DNA of 9,645 nt, taken from assembly GCA_003663525.1 (NCBI GenBank), contig QMUF01000052.1:1-9645 (forward strand), in the 5' to 3' direction. The position numbers and the translations under genes were made by a program. Positions within the stretch are counted from its first letter, which is position 1; the number at the start of each line of letters is the position of its first letter. Source of the stretch: Thermococci archaeon. Lineage in GTDB: Archaea > Methanobacteriota_B > Thermococci > Thermococcales > Thermococcaceae. Below, one piece after another: positions 6,747 through 9,645 of this stretch. Below the pieces are notes generated by a model. It was not told the DNA's origin, ran no database searches, and was given only the letters and a program-made list of their open reading frames with translations.

Positions 6747-7076
6747 ATGGAACTCTATGATGTTAATGAATTCTGGAAGTTTGACCTTAGGGTTGGCCTT
6801 GTTAAGAGGGCTGAAAAGCTGAAGAGAACTAAAAAGCTCATAAAACTCGAAGTGGACTTTGGAAAGGAACAAAGGACGATAATAACTGGCTTGGCAGATC
6901 AATATTCTCCAGAAGATCTTGAAGGGAAAAAGTTTGTTTTCGTCCTAAATCTAAAGCCCAAGAAGCTATCTGGCGTGGAAAGCCAAGGAATGCTCATAGT
7001 TGCAGAAAGTGAGAACGGTAAGGTCTATCTGTTACCTGTTCCAGATGAAGTGCCCATAGGGACGAAGGTGTGGTAA
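6747..7076 (+). CDS. metG: Methionyl-tRNA synthetase beta subunit (tRNA-binding OB-fold protein)
   Basis: This 109-residue stand-alone protein corresponds to the C-terminal tRNA-binding (EMAP/Arc1p-like) domain that bacteria fuse to MetRS. It binds tRNA non-specifically and helps the separate catalytic subunit charge tRNA-Met. The OB-fold signature is clear: FWKFDLRVGLVKRAEKL (9-25), TKKLIKLEVDFG (28-39), RTIITGLADQYSPEDLEGK (43-61) and LKPKKLSGVESQGMLIVA (69-86). I chose ATG 6747 over the upstream in-frame GTG at 6738, because MELYDVNEFW is the usual N-terminus of this subunit. Its TAA is followed immediately by the ATG of the next gene. An alternative reading is a CsaA-type chaperone of the same fold, less likely in an archaeon. 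Confidence 0.92.
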   Translation: MELYDVNEFWKFDLRVGLVKRAEKLKRTKKLIKLEVDFGKEQRTIITGLADQYSPEDLEGKKFVFVLNLKPKKLSGVESQGMLIVAESENGKVYLLPVPDEVPIGTKVW

Positions 7077-7934
7077 ATGCTTTTTGGAATTCCCCCCTCT
7101 GAAAAGCCACACCTTTACATCCTCGGAATTCCTTGGGACAATTCATCTTCTTATAGGCGAGGCTGTGCTAGGGGCCCAAGAGCAATAAGAGAGGCTACAT
7201 CAGAGAAACTTTACAACGGCTTCAACGAGAGTCTTGTAAATCTTACTGAGTACTGGGGCTACAAGGATCTGGGAGATGTAAAAGCAGAGAGCTTTGGAGA
7301 ACTCGTAGAAAAGGTTTATGAACTCATTAAAAGCCATTATACCGGAGAACTCTTTATTTTCCTTGGAGGCGATCATTCCATAACCTATGCAACCTTCCGC
7401 GCTTTGAAAAAGGTGTCTCAGGAGGAATTCGGACTCATATACTTCGATGCTCATCCGGACCTTTATCCTGAGTACGAGGGAGACAGATACTCCCATGCAT
7501 GTACTGGGAGAAGGCTTGTGGAAGAGGGTTTTGTGAAAGGAAGAAACGTAGTCCAAATAGGGATTAGAGCTCCCACCAAAGAGCAAATCGAATTTGCAGA
7601 AGAGCACGGGATAAAAATAATTTTGGCCTCTGAGATATATCATTGTCAAAAAGTAGATGTGCCTTTTGAGAGGGCTTATTTTTCCTTCGATATGGACGTT
7701 CTCGATCCAGCTTTTGCTCCCGGAGTTGGCAACCCTGAACCCGGCGGATTAACCACGAGGGAGCTCGTTGAGGTTATAAAAAGCCTAAAAACGGAAGTAG
7801 TTGCCTTTGATGTTGTTGAACTCAACCCAAGTTATGATTATAAAGGCATAACTGCCTTCGCCGCTGCAAAGATAATTAGAGAAATTCTAGGAAAAACCGC
7901 GAAAAATGAGTTAACTTTGCATGTTGGGGGTTGA
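7077..7934 (+). CDS. speB: Agmatinase-family ureohydrolase, probably agmatine/aminopropylagmatine ureohydrolase
   Basis: This is a 285-residue member of the arginase/agmatinase family, whose two manganese ions hydrolyse a guanidino group to urea and an amine. All metal-site motifs are present: GGDHS (97-101), FDAHPD (123-128), H140 in YSHAC, and SFDMDVLDP (203-211), with E249 in VVELNP as the usual conserved Glu. In Thermococcus kodakarensis the equivalent enzyme acts on N1-aminopropylagmatine to give spermidine, so a polyamine role is likely (established for the relative, inferred here). The start ATG abuts the metG stop; GGTG at 7067-7070 is the ribosome-binding site. It is co-transcribed with thrC three bases downstream. 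Confidence 0.92.
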   Translation: MLFGIPPSEKPHLYILGIPWDNSSSYRRGCARGPRAIREATSEKLYNGFNESLVNLTEYWGYKDLGDVKAESFGELVEKVYELIKSHYTGELFIFLGGDHSITYATFRALKKVSQEEFGLIYFDAHPDLYPEYEGDRYSHACTGRRLVEEGFVKGRNVVQIGIRAPTKEQIEFAEEHGIKIILASEIYHCQKVDVPFERAYFSFDMDVLDPAFAPGVGNPEPGGLTTRELVEVIKSLKTEVVAFDVVELNPSYDYKGITAFAAAKIIREILGKTAKNELTLHVGG

Positions 7935-7937
7935 TCT

Positions 7938-9083
7938 ATGCTAAAGTGTACCGCATGTGGAAGGGCGTACTCCTTGAGAAAACCCTACCAGAGGTGTGAA
8001 TGCGGCGAGCCTTTAGAACTTGAACTTTTCAAGAGCGTTCCCAGAATAGGAAAAAGGGTGTGGGAGAGATTTTCTGGCTTTTTCCCATTTGAGCTTAATC
8101 CAGAGCTGAGTCTTGGAGAAGGGGATACTGCACTAATAAAGGCAAAAAGGCTTTCAAAAGAGCTTGGAGTTAAACTTTACCTTAAAAACGAAACCACTAA
8201 CCCCACATGGAGCTTTAAAGATAGGGGAACTTACCTTGGTATTCATAGAGCCCTTCAGCTTGGCTTCAAAAAGATTGGAACTGTTTCAACGGGGAACATG
8301 GCGGCGAGTGTCGCCGCTTATGGAGCTTACTCAGGACTTGAAACATATATCCTTGTTTCGTCAACAATAGCGGAGGAAAAACTCAAGGCTTTGGAGGTTT
8401 ATGGGGCAAAGGTCATTAAAGTTCGAGGCGATTATGGAGAGCTCTATTACAGGAGCCTTGAAATCGGGCGGAGAAAGGGTATATACTTCATAAACTCGGA
8501 TGATCCCTTCAGGATTGAGGGATACAAGAGCATAAGCTTTGAGATAGCGGAGGAGGTAACGCCGGATTATGTTTTAGTGCCAACCTCCTCGGGAGGGCTT
8601 TTTAGAGGAATTGTAAAGGGTTTTCTGGAGCTTAAAGAGAGTGGCCTTATTGAAAAACTCCCAACTTTCGTGGCAGTTCAAGCGGAAGGATGCTCACCAA
8701 TATGTAAAGCATTCATTGAGGGAGAAAAGAAAATAGAGCCCTTTGAGAATCCCCACACAATAGCCCACGCCATAGAAAACCCTTACCCTCCAAGCGGAAA
8801 TGCCGTTTTAAGGCTCCTAAAAGAGCTCAATGGACTATGTATTACCGTAAGTGACGAGGAAATTCTCGATGCCCAAATGTCCCTTGGGAGTGAGGGAGTT
8901 TTTGTTCAGCCTGCTTCGGCAACTGGAATTGCCGCTCTTAGAAAGCTTTTCGAGAGAAAAATAGAAGAGAACGCAAAGGTTGTGAGCGTTCTAACGGGTT
9001 CCGGACTGAAAACTCTTAGTCACGTGAAAGCGGGCGGAATTATGGAGTGCAGTTTGGAAAAACTTGAAGAATGCATGAGGTGA
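7938..9083 (+). CDS. thrC: Threonine synthase
   Basis: This 381-residue PLP enzyme converts O-phosphohomoserine to threonine and phosphate, the last step of threonine synthesis. An N-terminal zinc ribbon (C4, C7, C20, C22), common in archaeal threonine synthases, precedes the fold-type II core. The PLP lysine is K94 in WSFKDRG; STGN (117-120) is the substrate loop; PTSSGG (215-220) binds the phosphate of PLP; TGSGLK (353-358) closes the site. ATG 7938 follows the speB stop by 3 bases and has GGGGTTGATCT just before it, resembling the anti-16S tail GGTGATC. A cysteate synthase or other threonine synthase-like paralogue cannot be fully ruled out. Confidence 0.93.
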   Translation: MLKCTACGRAYSLRKPYQRCECGEPLELELFKSVPRIGKRVWERFSGFFPFELNPELSLGEGDTALIKAKRLSKELGVKLYLKNETTNPTWSFKDRGTYLGIHRALQLGFKKIGTVSTGNMAASVAAYGAYSGLETYILVSSTIAEEKLKALEVYGAKVIKVRGDYGELYYRSLEIGRRKGIYFINSDDPFRIEGYKSISFEIAEEVTPDYVLVPTSSGGLFRGIVKGFLELKESGLIEKLPTFVAVQAEGCSPICKAFIEGEKKIEPFENPHTIAHAIENPYPPSGNAVLRLLKELNGLCITVSDEEILDAQMSLGSEGVFVQPASATGIAALRKLFERKIEENAKVVSVLTGSGLKTLSHVKAGGIMECSLEKLEECMR

Positions 9084-9088
9084 AAGCG

Positions 9089-9645
9089 ATGTTGATCGGA
9101 AGCGCAATGATGCCCCACGGAAATCCTGTTCTCAAACCTGAAGATGAAGAGACGAGAAAGCTTGCAGAGGGCCTTAAGGAAATTGGTAGGGAATTCTCAA
9201 AGGCAGATTTGTACGTTCTCATAAGTCCTCACAACGTCCGCATGAGTGAAGCCCTTGGGGTTATAATGGCCGAAAATCTAATTTCGTGGCTTGGCTTTGG
9301 TGAAGTGCAACTTCCGGGAGAATACAAAACTGAGAAAGAGCTTGCCGGAGAGATATATCAAAGAGCAAAGGCTAAAGGCCTACCTGTGGTTGATATAAAC
9401 TTTGCATCACTGAGCGGAGAGTACTCTCGATTTCCTCTAACCTGGGGAGAGCTCATACCCCTCCACTTCCTGGAAAAGAGGCCGGTAGTACTTTTAACTC
9501 CTGCAAGAAAAGTTTCAAGGGAGACCCTTGTCAAATTTGGGGAAGTGGTTGGGGAAGTCTTGGAAGAATACGATAAAAAGGCAGCGTTCATTGCGAGTGC
9601 CGACCATGCACATGCACATGGCAATGGTCCCTACGGCTATGCACC
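9089..9645 (+). CDS. Class III extradiol dioxygenase-like (LigB family) protein, 3'-partial
   Basis: The frame starts at ATG 9089 and runs off the right edge after 185 complete codons. GAGGTGA (9077-9083), overlapping the thrC stop, is a strong ribosome-binding site 5 bases before this ATG. An in-frame ATG at 9071 is possible but has no such site. The metal-binding pattern of the LigB/MEMO-like superfamily is visible: MMPHGN (H10), LISPHN (H48) and SADHAHAHG (H173, H175, H177), all expected near an iron or similar metal. Classical members open catechol rings. The archaeal relatives, often found with AMMECR1 and radical-SAM partners, have no proven catechol substrate, so ring cleavage should not be assumed. 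It is fourth in the metG-speB-thrC operon. Confidence 0.82.
   Translation, partial: MLIGSAMMPHGNPVLKPEDEETRKLAEGLKEIGREFSKADLYVLISPHNVRMSEALGVIMAENLISWLGFGEVQLPGEYKTEKELAGEIYQRAKAKGLPVVDINFASLSGEYSRFPLTWGELIPLHFLEKRPVVLLTPARKVSRETLVKFGEVVGEVLEEYDKKAAFIASADHAHAHGNGPYGYA

Noticed and set aside
7200..7649. Minus-strand open frame of about 149 codons inside speB
   Set aside because: Antisense shadow of a strongly conserved ureohydrolase; its translation has no recognisable domain.

Overview
The window looks like a chromosomal segment of a hyperthermophilic euryarchaeon of the order Thermococcales (Pyrococcus/Thermococcus). The evidence is the AT-leaning composition with archaeal TATA boxes and very short leaders, GAGGTGA-type ribosome-binding sites, tightly packed operons, a stand-alone methionyl-tRNA synthetase beta subunit, a SpeB-like ureohydrolase, an archaeal AAA ATPase with a C-terminal nuclease-like domain, and a class III extradiol-dioxygenase-like gene. 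No RNA gene, CRISPR array or insertion sequence was recognised.

Left half (1-5398): a patchwork of damaged genes around one intact gene. In order: an unrecognised gene cut by the window edge and frameshifted (2-663, +); a small unrecognised ORF (660-911, -) that meets it tail to tail; an intact AAA ATPase (886-2106, -) whose promoter carries two copies of a 22-bp near-palindrome centred on a TATA box (2135-2156 and 2170-2191); the C-terminal piece of a probable beta-propeller protein (2231-2766, -) joined to the N-terminal piece of an MFS transporter (2747-3066, -), apparently by one deletion; a frameshifted nucleoside 2-deoxyribosyltransferase-like gene (3126-3510, +); a frameshifted nitrilase-superfamily amidohydrolase (3591-4270, +); and a DppB-like permease with a frameshift near its end (4368-5398, +).

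Right half (5399-9645): intact genes, all on +. A DppC-like permease (5399-6700) is translationally coupled to the DppB-like gene. A compact operon then follows: metG beta subunit (6747-7076), agmatinase-family ureohydrolase (7077-7934), threonine synthase (7938-9083) and a LigB-family protein running off the window (9089-).

The most notable pattern is six single-base frameshifts, all at or beside short homopolymers and all in the left 5.4 kb. Each is repaired by adding or removing one base, which restores a clean family-like protein. They could be sequencing errors, a real decay zone, or (at the T7 tract in the permease only) programmed -1 frameshifting. The second notable item is the duplicated TATA-centred palindrome in front of the ATPase, a candidate autoregulatory operator.
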